A DNA stretch of 64,000 bases from Rhizobium mongolense subsp. loessense. GTDB taxonomy: Bacteria > Pseudomonadota > Alphaproteobacteria > Rhizobiales > Rhizobiaceae. The notes beneath the pieces were generated by a model. The model saw only the letters and a list, made by a program, of their open reading frames with translations, searched no databases and was not told where the DNA came from. Location: the NCBI RefSeq assembly GCF_900099775.1, contig NZ_FMTM01000007.1, forward strand, positions 124,001-188,000, in the 5' to 3' direction. The position numbers and the translations under genes were made by a program. Position 1 is the stretch's first letter; each line of letters opens with the position of its first letter. Below are positions 39,102-47,077 of this stretch, one piece after another.

Positions 39102-39959
39102 TTGTGCGCCCGATCGCAGACCCCGCACCTTCCCAAGAATGTCCTCCGAAAGCGCCGACACCAGCGCCTGATCGGCCCCTTTGCGCGGCACGAGTACGAA
39201 TTCCACATCCTCCAGCAGCGGCAGCCTTGCCGTGCCGATCTCTTTCAATCCCGAGGGGGCCATGCTGCGCGGCTGCACCAGTACTCCCATTCCTGCCCGC
39301 GCCGCGGCCGTAAGCCCGCTCAGGCTGCCGCAGGTGCAGACGATCCGCCAAGGCACCTGCATTCGGCTGAGCGCCTCGAGCGCAATGCTGCGGGTGACAC
39401 TTGGCGGCGGGAAGGCTATCAGCGGCAGCGGTCCTTGTGCAAGCACATGCTCCGGATCACGCGCCAGCCAGACCAGCGGCTCGCGATAGACAAGCCGGCC
39501 ACGGGCATCGCCGAGCCGGCGCTTGGCAAGCACCAGATCGATCTCGCCATTGTCTTGCATCTCGTAAAGCGCTCCGGAGAGCGCTACCGTCAATTCCAGA
39601 TCGACCGATGGATGCGACCGCACGAAATCCTCCAGCACGGCCGGAAGCTGGCTGGTCACAAAGTCTTCCGAGACGCCGAGGCGGAGACGGCCGCGCAGAC
39701 TGTTCTCCTTGAAAAGCGATTGCACCTGCCCTTCGATCGAAAGCATCAGGCGCGCATGCGAAAGCAGCGCTTCGCCATCTCCGGTAAGCACGACCTTGTG
39801 GGTGTCGCGCGCCAATAGCTTTCGCCTAAGTGACGTTTCCAGCCGCTGGATATGTTGGCTGACGGTCGATTGACCGAGGCCAAGCCGCTCAGCCGCGAGC
39901 GTGAAACTGCCCATCTGCTCGACGGCAACGAAGCTGCGCAATTGCGTGAGATCAAGCAC
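39096..39959 (-). CDS. LysR-family transcriptional regulator
   Basis: Protein of about 287 residues with the N-terminal helix-turn-helix SFTLAAERLGLGQSTVSQHI and linker RLETSLRRKLL, then a type 2 periplasmic-binding fold effector domain. It is divergent from the bile-acid-symporter-type gene across 94 bases and very likely controls it. The inducer is unknown. Confidence 0.9.
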   Translation of the reverse strand: MLDLTQLRSFVAVEQMGSFTLAAERLGLGQSTVSQHIQRLETSLRRKLLARDTHKVVLTGDGEALLSHARLMLSIEGQVQSLFKENSLRGRLRLGVSEDFVTSQLPAVLEDFVRSHPSVDLELTVALSGALYEMQDNGEIDLVLAKRRLGDARGRLVYREPLVWLARDPEHVLAQGPLPLIAFPPPSVTRSIALEALSRMQVPWRIVCTCGSLSGLTAAARAGMGVLVQPRSMAPSGLKEIGTARLPLLEDVEFVLVPRKGADQALVSALSEDILGKVRGLRSGAQK

Positions 39960-40053
39960 GGCTGTATCCTAATTCGCGATAACTGTTATTTCTTGCATCC
40001 TGATTCATAATGAGGGACAAAACAACGAAATTCTGAAATGCCGAGAAAGCATC

Positions 40054-41058
40054 ATGCGCCGCTTCTTGCCCGATACCTTCACGATCCTCCTCGTGTGCAC
40101 CGTCATTCTTGCCTCGCTGCTTCCGGCGAGCGGCATTTTCGCGGATTATTTCGGCGTTGCCACCGGTCTTGCCATCGCCCTGCTGTTCTTCCTGCATGGC
40201 GCCCGGCTATCCAGCGACGTCGTCATTGCCGGCATCCTGCACTGGCGGCTGCACCTCGTCATTCTTCTGACGACATTCGCCATCTTTCCGCTGCTCGGCA
40301 TGGCGCTCGGCCTCATCCCGGATTCGATCCTGCCGCGGCCGCTTTACCTCGGCATCCTTTTCCTGTGCGTCCTGCCATCCACGGTGCAATCGTCGATCGC
40401 CTTCACCTCGATGGCAGGCGGCAATGTGCCCGCTGCCATCTGCTCGGCCTCCGCTTCCAACATCTTTGGCATGTTCCTGACGCCGCTGCTCGTCGGCCTG
40501 CTCTTTTCCGTCGGCGGCCATGGCGGCTTTTCCTGGGATGCGCTGGAGCAGATCCTGCTGCAATTGCTTGCTCCCTTCGTGACAGGCCAGATCCTGCAGC
40601 CTTGGATCGGCGGTTGGATCCGCGCAAAGAAGAAAATCCTGACGCCAATCGATCGCGGATCGATCCTTATGGTCGTCTATCTCGCCTTTAGCACCGCGGT
40701 CGTCGAGGGCCTGTGGCACACCTTCTCGGCCAGAGACATCGCGGTCGTCGTCGTGCTCGACATGATGCTGCTTGCAATCGTCCTGCTGCTCACCATGCAT
40801 GGCAGCCGCCTTCTCGGCTTCAACAAGGCCGACGAGATCACCATCACCTTCTGCGGCTCGAAGAAGAGCCTGGCAAGTGGCGTGCCGATGGCAAGCGTCA
40901 TCTTCGCCGGCCAGTCGATCGGCGCCATCGTCCTGCCGCTGATGCTCTTCCACCAGATCCAGCTGATGGTCTGCGCGGTTATCGCGCAAAAATATGCCGC
41001 AGCGGCTGCGCATCGGATAACAAAAGAGGAAGCCGACGAGGCTGCGAGCCCAGCCTGA
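40054..41058 (+). CDS. Bile acid:sodium symporter family transporter (YfeH-like)
   Basis: Integral membrane protein of about 334 residues with nine to ten hydrophobic segments. The family features are FLHGARLSSD in the first third, the crossing motif STVQSSIAFTSMAGGN, and CGSKKSLASGVPMA near the end. Such SBF/YfeH proteins are sodium-coupled carriers of organic anions; the solute is unknown here. The short divergent gap to a LysR gene suggests inducible expression. The ATG at 40054 lacks a strong ribosome site but is the only suitable start near the first membrane segment. Confidence 0.88.
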   Translation: MRRFLPDTFTILLVCTVILASLLPASGIFADYFGVATGLAIALLFFLHGARLSSDVVIAGILHWRLHLVILLTTFAIFPLLGMALGLIPDSILPRPLYLGILFLCVLPSTVQSSIAFTSMAGGNVPAAICSASASNIFGMFLTPLLVGLLFSVGGHGGFSWDALEQILLQLLAPFVTGQILQPWIGGWIRAKKKILTPIDRGSILMVVYLAFSTAVVEGLWHTFSARDIAVVVVLDMMLLAIVLLLTMHGSRLLGFNKADEITITFCGSKKSLASGVPMASVIFAGQSIGAIVLPLMLFHQIQLMVCAVIAQKYAAAAAHRITKEEADEAASPA

Positions 41059-41075
41059 TCCGCAGCCAACAAAAA

Positions 41076-41098
41076 GCGGCGCCCCAACGGAGCGCCGC
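41076..41098. terminator. Bidirectional terminator between the symporter gene and hsp20
   Basis: Stem GCGGCGC/GCGCCGC with a nine-base loop. On the plus strand CTGTCTTTCTT follows; on the minus strand GCTTTTTGTT follows, so it mainly serves hsp20 but can act in both directions. Confidence 0.8.
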
Positions 41099-41126
41099 CT
41101 GTCTTTCTTATCCTGGGAGGGATCGG

Positions 41127-41594
41127 TTAGTTGGCGACCTGAGCCTCGATAGCCTTCGGTGCGCTTACCGGCTCTGCGGCAATCGCGATCTTGCGCGGCT
41201 TCATGGCTTCGGGGATGCTGCGAAGAAGGTCGATATGAAGCAGGCCGTTCTTCAGCGAAGCGGCGGTCACCTCGACATGATCGGCAAGCTGGAAGCGGCG
41301 CTCGAAGGCGCGCTTGGCAATGCCGCGATAGAGGAACTCACTGCCCTCGGCATTCTCTTCGCTCTTGACGCCCTTGACGGTCAGCGCGTGAGCTTGAGCC
41401 TCGATCAAGATTTCGCTTTCATCGAAACCGGCGACGGCCATGGTGATGCGGTAGGTGTTCTCACCGGTGCGCTCGATATTGTAGGGCGGATAGGTATTGC
41501 CCTGATCCGGCTGGGCCAGGCTGTCGAGCATGGTGAAGAGACGGTCGAAACCGACGGTCGAACGATAAAGTGGAGAAAAGTCGACGTGACGCAT
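41127..41594 (-). CDS. Small heat-shock protein, Hsp20/alpha-crystallin family
   Basis: Protein of about 155 residues. The alpha-crystallin domain spans ~37-130 (PPYNIERTGENTYRITMAVA; YRGIAKRAFERRFQLADHVE; LKNGLLHIDL), with short variable ends. It resembles the IbpA-like class A small heat-shock proteins of rhizobia, ATP-independent holdases for unfolding proteins. The message carries a thermometer leader and an RpoH-like promoter, listed separately, both of which fit strong heat induction. Confidence 0.94.
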   Translation of the reverse strand: MRHVDFSPLYRSTVGFDRLFTMLDSLAQPDQGNTYPPYNIERTGENTYRITMAVAGFDESEILIEAQAHALTVKGVKSEENAEGSEFLYRGIAKRAFERRFQLADHVEVTAASLKNGLLHIDLLRSIPEAMKPRKIAIAAEPVSAPKAIEAQVAN

Positions 41595-41693
41595 GATGTC
41601 CTCCTTAAGGAAGCGACGTGTTGCGATACATGCCCCTGAAACCCCATATTCGGCAGCTTCGGGACGGTTCAGCGGACCCGTTTGGCACCCGCA
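41595..41693 (-). promoter_or_regulatory. ROSE-type RNA thermometer leader of hsp20
   Basis: The ribosome site AAGGAGG directly before the hsp20 ATG is paired in a hairpin with CGCTTCCTT: CUUCC-UUAA-GGAGG closed by further pairs after a bulge. The anti-ribosome-site strand contains UCGCU, which matches the U(U/C)GCU signature of ROSE elements, where a bulged G weakens the helix so that it melts on heating. Upstream G/C-rich segments can form the additional stems usual for ROSE. The predicted leader of about 99 bases fits known ROSE lengths (70-110). Confidence 0.8.
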
Positions 41694-41699
41694 GAATTC

Positions 41700-41728
41700 A
41701 GATGGTGATCGACTTTCTGCAGTTCAAG
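41700..41728 (-). promoter_or_regulatory. RpoH (sigma-32) promoter of hsp20
   Basis: On the minus strand CTTGAAC, 14 bases, then CACCATCT. The heat-shock consensus is CTTGAAA-N11/16-CCCCATNT, so 13 of the 14 defined positions match. It places transcription start near 41693, giving the leader that holds the ROSE hairpin. Confidence 0.75.
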
Positions 41729-41998
41729 ACCCTTTTGAAGCTCGGTGAACGGGGCATGAACGCGAGGTTCGGCATGCGTTCAGCAGCACGTCTGTAGAAG
41801 TAGTAATTGTCGGGTGATTAAACCGCCCGATGGCTGAAGTGCATCGTCCCTTCTTCTTCAGTCCGATTTTACGGCCGGCGCCGGGCATCCCTCAAATCGC
41901 CCCGCCGGTCCCTTTTTATTCGCTCCGCGCTTAACAGTTGATTTTCCGTCTCCGTGCATTATCCCCTACACTCAAGGCGGCATCGAAAGCAGCGGCTC
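41729..41998. other. Gene-free stretch between the hsp20 promoter and the hydrolase gene
   Basis: About 270 bases without a credible reading frame or recognisable motif. It should contain the promoter of the plus-strand hydrolase gene. Confidence 0.5.
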
Positions 41999-42973
41999 AT
42001 GGACAGCGTCCTTATTTCGACAACTGACAATCCGGTTCCGGAAAACCGTACCGAAGGCTATTTCGAGACCCATGACGGCTGGAAGCTGCGCTATGCGGTG
42101 TTCCGTTCCGATGCCTCCGTTGCAAAAGGCACGGTCGTCATTTTGCAGGGACGCAACGAATATATTGAGAAATATTTCGAGACGATCCGCGATTTAACGG
42201 CGAAGGGCTTCTGGGTTGCGATCTTCGATCTTCGTGGCCAGGGCGGTTCGCCACGGCTGATCAAGAAGCGGCAGCATGGCCATGTGAGGCGCTTTTCCGA
42301 TTACGAGCGCGACCTAGACACCTTTCTGGAAAAGGTGGTGCTGCCCGACACCCGCCTGCCCTTCTACCTGCTCGGCCATTCGACCGGTGGCCTGATTGCG
42401 CTTTCAGCGGCCCCCTATCTTGCGACACGCATTGAACGCATGGTGCTTTCCGCGCCCTTCATCGGCCTGATCGGCCAGGCAGCGTCAGCCTCGACCATCC
42501 GCCGCCTGGCCGCAACGGCTTGCGCGCTCGGACTTGGCTCGCTGCCATTGAGCCGCAAGCTACGGGAGCTTCCTTTCCAGGACAATCCTCTGACATCGGA
42601 CGAGGTGCGTTTCGAGCGCAACATTGCCATGATGACGGAGCATCCGGAACTGATGCTCGGCCCGCCGACCGCGCGCTGGGTCCATGAATCCTTCAAGGCG
42701 ATCGACAAGGTACTCATGCCGAGCCACCTCTTTTCGATTACCATCCCGACGATCGTCATTGCCCCGACCCGCGACGGCGTCGTGCCGTATATCGCGCAGG
42801 AACGGCTTTCGCGCTATTTCCGCGCCGCCCAACTCGTGCCGATCAATGGCGCGCGGCACGAGATTTTTCAGGAGCGTGACGCCTACCGGGCCGCAGCACT
42901 GGCCGCGTTCCATGCGTTTATTCCCGGCAGCGACGCTGAGGCGGCTGAAGAGGTCGAAGGATTCGGCGTCTAG
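41999..42973 (+). CDS. Alpha/beta hydrolase, lysophospholipase (PldB)-like
   Basis: Protein of about 324 residues without signal peptide. The nucleophile elbow is LLGHSTGGLIAL (G-H-S-T-G), an oxyanion region is VVILQGRNEYIEKYFE, and the late Asp and His fall near APTRDGVVP and NGARHEIF. It fits the monoglyceride lipase/lysophospholipase L2 (serine aminopeptidase S33) group that hydrolyses lipid esters. The start at 41999 removes 15 unsupported codons. It ends 12 bases from the convergent hisN stop. The physiological substrate is unknown. Confidence 0.88.
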   Translation: MDSVLISTTDNPVPENRTEGYFETHDGWKLRYAVFRSDASVAKGTVVILQGRNEYIEKYFETIRDLTAKGFWVAIFDLRGQGGSPRLIKKRQHGHVRRFSDYERDLDTFLEKVVLPDTRLPFYLLGHSTGGLIALSAAPYLATRIERMVLSAPFIGLIGQAASASTIRRLAATACALGLGSLPLSRKLRELPFQDNPLTSDEVRFERNIAMMTEHPELMLGPPTARWVHESFKAIDKVLMPSHLFSITIPTIVIAPTRDGVVPYIAQERLSRYFRAAQLVPINGARHEIFQERDAYRAAALAAFHAFIPGSDAEAAEEVEGFGV

Positions 42974-42985
42974 ACGGATGGCTTC

Positions 42986-43759
42986 TCAGCGCTGCAGGAT
43001 CGCAAGTGCCTGGTCGTAAACAGCACGGCTGCCGGCGGCGATGATCGAGCCACCGTTTTCCGGCCGCCCGCCGTCCCACGTCGTGATGATGCCGCCCGCA
43101 TTTTCGATCACCGGAATGATCCCGCCGACATCGTAGGGCTTGAGGCCGTTTTCGATCACGAGATCGACATGGCCGGCCGCGAGAAGTGCGTAGGCATAGC
43201 AATCCGTGCCATAGCGGAAGAGCCGGACCTGGCGTTCGATCTCGCGATATTTCTGCATTTCCAAGCCGGTGAAGAGATGCGGCGAAGTGGTGAAGAGGAT
43301 GGCGTTCGAAAGCGTGCCGCAATCGCGTGTCTTCAAGCGCCGTTCGCCCTCCGGTCCGGAATAGATCGAGCCATTCTGGTCCGCGAAATAGCGCTCGCCG
43401 GTAAAGGGCTGCTCGATCATGCCCATGATCGCCCGGCCGTTCTTCTGTAGCCCGATCAGCGTTCCCCATACAGGCACGCCGGAAATAAAGGCCCGCGTAC
43501 CGTCGATAGGATCGATGATCCAGACATAATCACGGTCCAGGCCAACATCGCCGTGTTCCTCGCCAAGAATGCCATGATTGGGAAAATGCTCTTCAATCAG
43601 CTTGCGGATTGCCGCTTCCGCTGCCCGATCGCCCTCGGTAACGGGATCAAATCCACTCGAAAGCTTGTTCGTAACATCGAGGCCGGATCGGAATCGCGGC
43701 AGTGTCTCGGCCTTGGCGGCTTCCGCCAGGCGATTGAAGAACGAGCGGTCAGGAAGCAT
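42986..43759 (-). CDS. hisN: Inositol-monophosphatase family protein, probable histidinol-phosphatase
   Basis: Protein of about 257 residues with all metal-site motifs of the IMPase fold: GEEHG (first Glu pair), WIIDPIDGTRAF (Asp triplet) and PYDVGGIIPVIENAGG (last Asp). In alphaproteobacteria proteins of this type act as histidinol-phosphatase (HisN), the penultimate step of histidine synthesis; inositol or other sugar monophosphates are alternative substrates. The start MLPDRSFFNRLAEAA at 43759 matches family length; the frame runs 42 codons further without support. The mmgR small RNA is transcribed away from it on the other strand. Confidence 0.85.
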   Translation of the reverse strand: MLPDRSFFNRLAEAAKAETLPRFRSGLDVTNKLSSGFDPVTEGDRAAEAAIRKLIEEHFPNHGILGEEHGDVGLDRDYVWIIDPIDGTRAFISGVPVWGTLIGLQKNGRAIMGMIEQPFTGERYFADQNGSIYSGPEGERRLKTRDCGTLSNAILFTTSPHLFTGLEMQKYREIERQVRLFRYGTDCYAYALLAAGHVDLVIENGLKPYDVGGIIPVIENAGGIITTWDGGRPENGGSIIAAGSRAVYDQALAILQR

Positions 43760-43878
43760 GGATAATCCGTTTTTCTGGGCCGTGTGGCACGCATTTCTTA
43801 GCGGAATTGCGTTCGAATGCAAATCTACCAGGCATTTTCTCGATACCTGCCTATATATTTTGCATCGCAAAATGATGA

Positions 43879-43907
43879 TTGACAATTGTGCATCGCAGCA
43901 GTAGCTT
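43879..43907 (+). promoter_or_regulatory. Promoter of the mmgR small RNA
   Basis: TTGACA, a 17-base spacer and TAGCTT lie seven bases before the predicted start of the small RNA. The -35 box is perfect, the -10 box moderate, as is usual in rhizobia. Confidence 0.65.
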
Positions 43908-43913
43908 CTTCAT

Positions 43914-43990
43914 ACAGTCTTCTGACTGTAAATACCCTCCTTGGGTGTTTCCTCCCTAGACTTAGCCGCGCTGAACAGCGCGGTTCTTTT
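43914..43990 (+). ncRNA. mmgR: MmgR (suhB-family, alpha-r8) trans-acting small RNA
   Basis: A 77-base predicted transcript: first stem ACAGTC/GACTGT, second stem ACCC/GGGT around a CCTCC-containing loop, a single-stranded TCCTCCC stretch, then a terminator stem CCGCGCT/AGCGCGG followed by TTCTTTTTT. The CUCC-rich loops are suited to pairing with ribosome sites. In Sinorhizobium meliloti MmgR is about 77 bases, restrains polyhydroxybutyrate storage and lies between an N-formylglutamate amidohydrolase gene and an inositol-monophosphatase-family gene, exactly the neighbours here. Rfam lists the family as suhB RNA. Size, structure and synteny agree. Confidence 0.88.
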
Positions 43991-44010
43991 TTGAGCGACT
44001 GTCCGGGGGC

Positions 44011-44892
44011 TTATTCGGCAGCAAGCGCCGTATCGGTTGCAAACTGCTCCACGTAGCTGGCCATCTGCCGCATGAAGCCCGTGACGGCGTTGACGATCAG
44101 CGGAAAATCCGTGTGCTTTTCCAGCGTCACTTCGTCCACATAGATCGCCCGATTCACCTCGATCTGCAAGGCGTGCAGCCCGCGCGCCGGCCGCCCGTAA
44201 TGCTCGGTGATGAAGCCGCCGGCATAAGGCTTGTTGCGGATGGCAGTGAAACCCATCTCCTCGAGAATACTGATCGCGGTACGCGAAAGTTCGGCCGACG
44301 CGCTCGTACCATACCGGTCACCGATGATGAAGTCGGGCCGCGTATTGCTGCCGGCGACGCGGACATTGCCCGGCATCGAGTGGCAGTCGATCAGCACGCC
44401 GAAGCCGAACTGCACGTGGGTGCGCGCAATCAGCCGGCGCAGCGCGGCGTGGTAGGGTTTGTAGATGCTCTCGACCCGATCGAGCCCTTCCTGCACCGGC
44501 AGCCGTCGGGCATAGATTTCCATGTTCTCGGCAACGATGCGCGGAATGGTGCCGAGCCCGCCTGCGACGCGCAGCGAATTGATGTTCGCATAAGGCGGCA
44601 ACAGGCCATCGAACATGCGCGGGTCGAGTTCGTAAGGTTCGCGGTTCACATCGAGATAGGCGCGTGGAAAATTGGCGAGAAGCAGAGGGGCGCCAAGCGG
44701 GCTGGCGGCTGAAAAGAGCTCGTCGACATAGTGATCCTCCGACCGGCGGATGGAAATGCCTTCGAGCCGCGACTGGGCGATAAATTCCGGTGGATAAATA
44801 CGGCCACTGTGGGGAGAATTGTAAACGAAGGGAATGGTCTGCGACACGGGCTCACGGATCTCAAAAAGCTCGTATTCGCGAATTTCCGGCAC
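44011..44892 (-). CDS. N-formylglutamate amidohydrolase family protein (second copy)
   Basis: Protein of about 293 residues of the FGase family: VYNSPHSGRIYPPEF near the N-terminus, SEDHYVDELF, NREPYELDPRMF and LIDCHSMPGNV supply the expected Asp/His metal and catalytic residues. The frame opens with ATG at 44916, but a GTG at 44892 has GAGGG six bases upstream and gives VPEIREYELF, so GTG is preferred. Divergence from the copy at 6343 is large, so the two probably have different substrates. It lies beside mmgR as in Sinorhizobium. Confidence 0.88.
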   Translation of the reverse strand: MPEIREYELFEIREPVSQTIPFVYNSPHSGRIYPPEFIAQSRLEGISIRRSEDHYVDELFSAASPLGAPLLLANFPRAYLDVNREPYELDPRMFDGLLPPYANINSLRVAGGLGTIPRIVAENMEIYARRLPVQEGLDRVESIYKPYHAALRRLIARTHVQFGFGVLIDCHSMPGNVRVAGSNTRPDFIIGDRYGTSASAELSRTAISILEEMGFTAIRNKPYAGGFITEHYGRPARGLHALQIEVNRAIYVDEVTLEKHTDFPLIVNAVTGFMRQMASYVEQFATDTALAAE

Positions 44893-45082
44893 CTTTTTCC
44901 CTCTTAACCATGTCACAGGACGGCTGCTTTGCCCATGTTGCCAGTTGCCTCACCGCAAGTCCATACTATGTAGCGGGGATGACAGCCTTGGGTAGGCAAT
45001 TCACCGGTTGTTTACCGGCCAAAGTCTAGTGTAAATAGCTGGCGCCTCCCACCAAAAACCTATTCACCAATCGGTCTGGATA

Positions 45083-45445
45083 ATGACTCAGAAGATACTG
45101 CTCGCCGAAGACGACAACGACATGCGCCGCTTCCTTGTAAAGGCGCTCGAAAAGGCCGGTTACAAGGTTCTTTCCTACGATAACGGCGCAAGCGCCTATG
45201 ACAGGCTCCGGGAAGAGCCCTTCTCCCTGCTCCTGACCGATATCGTGATGCCGGAAATGGATGGCATCGAGCTCGCACGCCGTGCGACCGAACTCGACCC
45301 GGACCTCAAGGTCATGTTCATCACCGGTTTTGCGGCCGTTGCACTGAACCCTGATTCGAAGGCGCCCAAGGATGCAAAGGTGCTTTCCAAGCCTTTCCAT
45401 CTTCGCGATCTTGTTGATGAAGTGAACAAAATGCTTGCCGCATAA
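45083..45445 (+). CDS. cpdR: Cell-cycle response regulator CpdR
   Basis: A 120-residue stand-alone receiver domain: LLAEDDNDMRRFLVKALEKAG, phosphorylation site D53 in LLLTDIVMPEMDG, and KPFHLRDLVDEVNKML at the end. It strongly resembles CpdR, which when unphosphorylated delivers substrates such as CtrA pathway proteins to ClpXP and helps localise the protease at the pole. In Sinorhizobium CpdR1 is needed for bacteroid formation. The gene stands alone between FGase and tRNA-Val. Confidence 0.93.
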   Translation: MTQKILLAEDDNDMRRFLVKALEKAGYKVLSYDNGASAYDRLREEPFSLLLTDIVMPEMDGIELARRATELDPDLKVMFITGFAAVALNPDSKAPKDAKVLSKPFHLRDLVDEVNKMLAA

Positions 45446-45485
45446 GGCTTGCGGGCGGCGGGTCACAAAACTTCAAAAAAGCCTA

Positions 45486-45514
45486 TTGACGGCTCCCAAG
45501 GTTTTGTGATCTAT
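45486..45514 (+). promoter_or_regulatory. Promoter of tRNA-Val
   Basis: TTGACG, a 17-base spacer and ATCTAT, starting about 16 bases before the tRNA. This fits the rhizobial housekeeping consensus CTTGAC-N17-CTATAT. Confidence 0.6.
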
Positions 45515-45529
45515 GCGCCGCCATCGGAT

Positions 45530-45604
<75 letters not shown>

Positions 45605-45754
45605 TTCGATCCCTCTTGAAATTACAAGAGGACTTCGTCAAACCGCTGATTGACGAGTTATCTTCCAGGATGTGAGCAATCCTGCGCTACGGCGCAAAAC
45701 TGCGCCCTTGCCCAACACGGCTCACACAAGCCAGCCAAAACCCCATCAAATACT

Positions 45755-45889
45755 TTACTTCGTAAGCGTGGCGTCTTCAGATAGAGTTGATGCGGTTTGC
45801 AAGTTCGGCGTCTCAGGGATTGCTGCGATGAAAAACATCGTGAACGCATAAACTGAGAACAACGTCAGCACCGCGGTCAATCGAATCAT
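45755..45889 (-). CDS. Small hydrophobic membrane protein (44 residues)
   Basis: A short frame with a strong AAGGAGATACTG ribosome site directly before the ATG. The product begins MIRLTAVLTLFSVYAFTMFF, one transmembrane helix or signal anchor of about 22 residues, followed by a polar Thr/Ser/Glu tail ending TLTK. No family recognised. Codon use in the hydrophobic part is plausible, and the ribosome site is among the best in the window, so translation is likely. It stands alone after tRNA-Val on the opposite strand. Confidence 0.6.
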   Translation of the reverse strand: MIRLTAVLTLFSVYAFTMFFIAAIPETPNLQTASTLSEDATLTK

Positions 45890-46205
45890 TCAGTATCTCC
45901 TTATTCACAATGACAGCTTGACCCATATCGGGGTTTTCCAAAACCGTTTTCTGAACGGGAGATGAACAAAAACGTGTGACGGGGCATTTTAACGATATTT
46001 TTACAACACATTTTGAAGAGTCTCTCCTCTTCCCGAGGGTGCTTATAAGCCGGAAGAAGGAGGGTTTCATGGTCGTGAAGGAGGTATTGCTCCATTCGAG
46101 CTAATCCTGTGAATAGCGGGAATCGACGCCGGCGGCCTGGACATTAGCAAAGAGAAATGTTTGCCTGGGAAGGCTGGCTGAGGGGCCGGCGGTTGGGGGC
46201 AAGCG
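45890..46205. other. AT-rich gene-poor gap
   Basis: About 315 bases, more AT-rich than the window average. It must contain the promoter of the 44-residue protein. A strong AAGGAGG site at about 46057 precedes an 11-codon frame (MVVKEVLLHSS), too short to call a gene. No RNA structure was recognised. Confidence 0.4.
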
Positions 46206-46403
46206 ATGAATATAGAAGACCTGCTCGACATGCAGGAGCGCGGAATACGCGACCGGATCCTCGGCTACGCTTTAAGCGACAATCCCATGTCGCGACCGGA
46301 ACTGATGCCGATCTGTGACGCTACGGAGCTTGAAATCTGGTATGCCCGCTACGAGGCATGGCGTTTCGGTTGGTCCGTCGAGGACGCCAGCCGGCGACAC
46401 TGA
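46206..46403 (+). CDS. Small uncharacterised protein (65 residues)
   Basis: Acidic, probably soluble helical protein, MNIEDLLDMQERGIRDRILG at the start and a Trp/Tyr-rich end (EIWYARYEAWRFGWSVEDAS). The AW-x-x-GW ending recalls small ribosome-modulation-like or CrpP-like proteins, but the similarity is too weak for a call. GGGGGCAAG stands before the ATG. A strong terminator lies 85 bases after the stop. Confidence 0.55.
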   Translation: MNIEDLLDMQERGIRDRILGYALSDNPMSRPELMPICDATELEIWYARYEAWRFGWSVEDASRRH

Positions 46404-46488
46404 GCGTTTGAATGGGCGAAGGCTCCGCGCAAGCAAGAGGGAAGATACAGAGGCCGGCCCGTCGTTGTTGACGGCCACGCTTCCCAGA

Positions 46489-46520
46489 ACGGGCCGCTAT
46501 CCCTGCAGCGGCCCGTTTTT
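46489..46520 (+). terminator. Intrinsic terminator after the 65-residue protein gene
   Basis: A ten-base perfect stem, ACGGGCCGCT and AGCGGCCCGT, with an eight-base loop and a following TTTT. It is 85 bases after the stop, leaving a sizeable 3' untranslated region. Confidence 0.9.
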
Positions 46521-46597
46521 CTTGAGCGCGGCAAATTTCGGACACAGAAACATGCGACCCCCGTCCGGTAAACCAGCATGACAGGATTCCTGAACAG

Positions 46598-47074
46598 ATG
46601 AGACTGACAGTGATTGCAGCTGCGGCGCTTTCCGCCGCAGCTTTCGCCTCCGGCGCCGACGCCGCCTCCCAGAATTTTCCAGGCGCCGGTGTTTCGACAC
46701 TCGCAGGCAAATGCGCAAAGCTCGTCGTTGGCAACGTGGATGCAACGAAAGGCTGCAAGGGCGAACTCGCCAGCGTGGGACTGCCAAACGGCCAGGTGAC
46801 CTTCATCTTCACCTCAGGCGGCAAGATGCTTGGCTTCCAGGGCGATGGCACCGCGATCAAGCCGGCATCTAACGGCAATGCCAGGATTCCGCTCAAGATG
46901 GTGACAACCGGCGTCGGCGAGAAGATGACGGGCCAAGTCAAGGTGGCAGGCACCTGCACATTCGGCAACCCTTACGGCGGCAAGCCGATCGTGATCGAAT
47001 GCTCCGCGAAAAGCAAGGATACGGCCTTTACCGGCAGCTTCCGCACCAGCGGTAAGGCTCCGAAGCAGAAGTAG
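46598..47074 (+). CDS. Uncharacterised secreted protein (158 residues)
   Basis: A clear signal peptide, MRLTVIAAAALSAAAFASG, with cleavage near ADA. The mature part is Gly/Lys-rich, predicted beta-rich, and has four cysteines (GKCAKL, KGCKGE, GTCTFG, IECSAK), an even number consistent with two periplasmic disulfides. I do not recognise a family. It is convergent with the nuclease-fold gene three bases away. The role is probably periplasmic or extracellular; nothing narrows it further. Confidence 0.7.
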   Translation: MRLTVIAAAALSAAAFASGADAASQNFPGAGVSTLAGKCAKLVVGNVDATKGCKGELASVGLPNGQVTFIFTSGGKMLGFQGDGTAIKPASNGNARIPLKMVTTGVGEKMTGQVKVAGTCTFGNPYGGKPIVIECSAKSKDTAFTGSFRTSGKAPKQK

Positions 47075-47077
47075 ACC

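Noticed and set aside
46069..46104. Eleven-codon frame behind a perfect AAGGAGG site
   Set aside because: Too short to support as a gene; it might be a leader peptide, but no regulated gene or attenuator follows closely.
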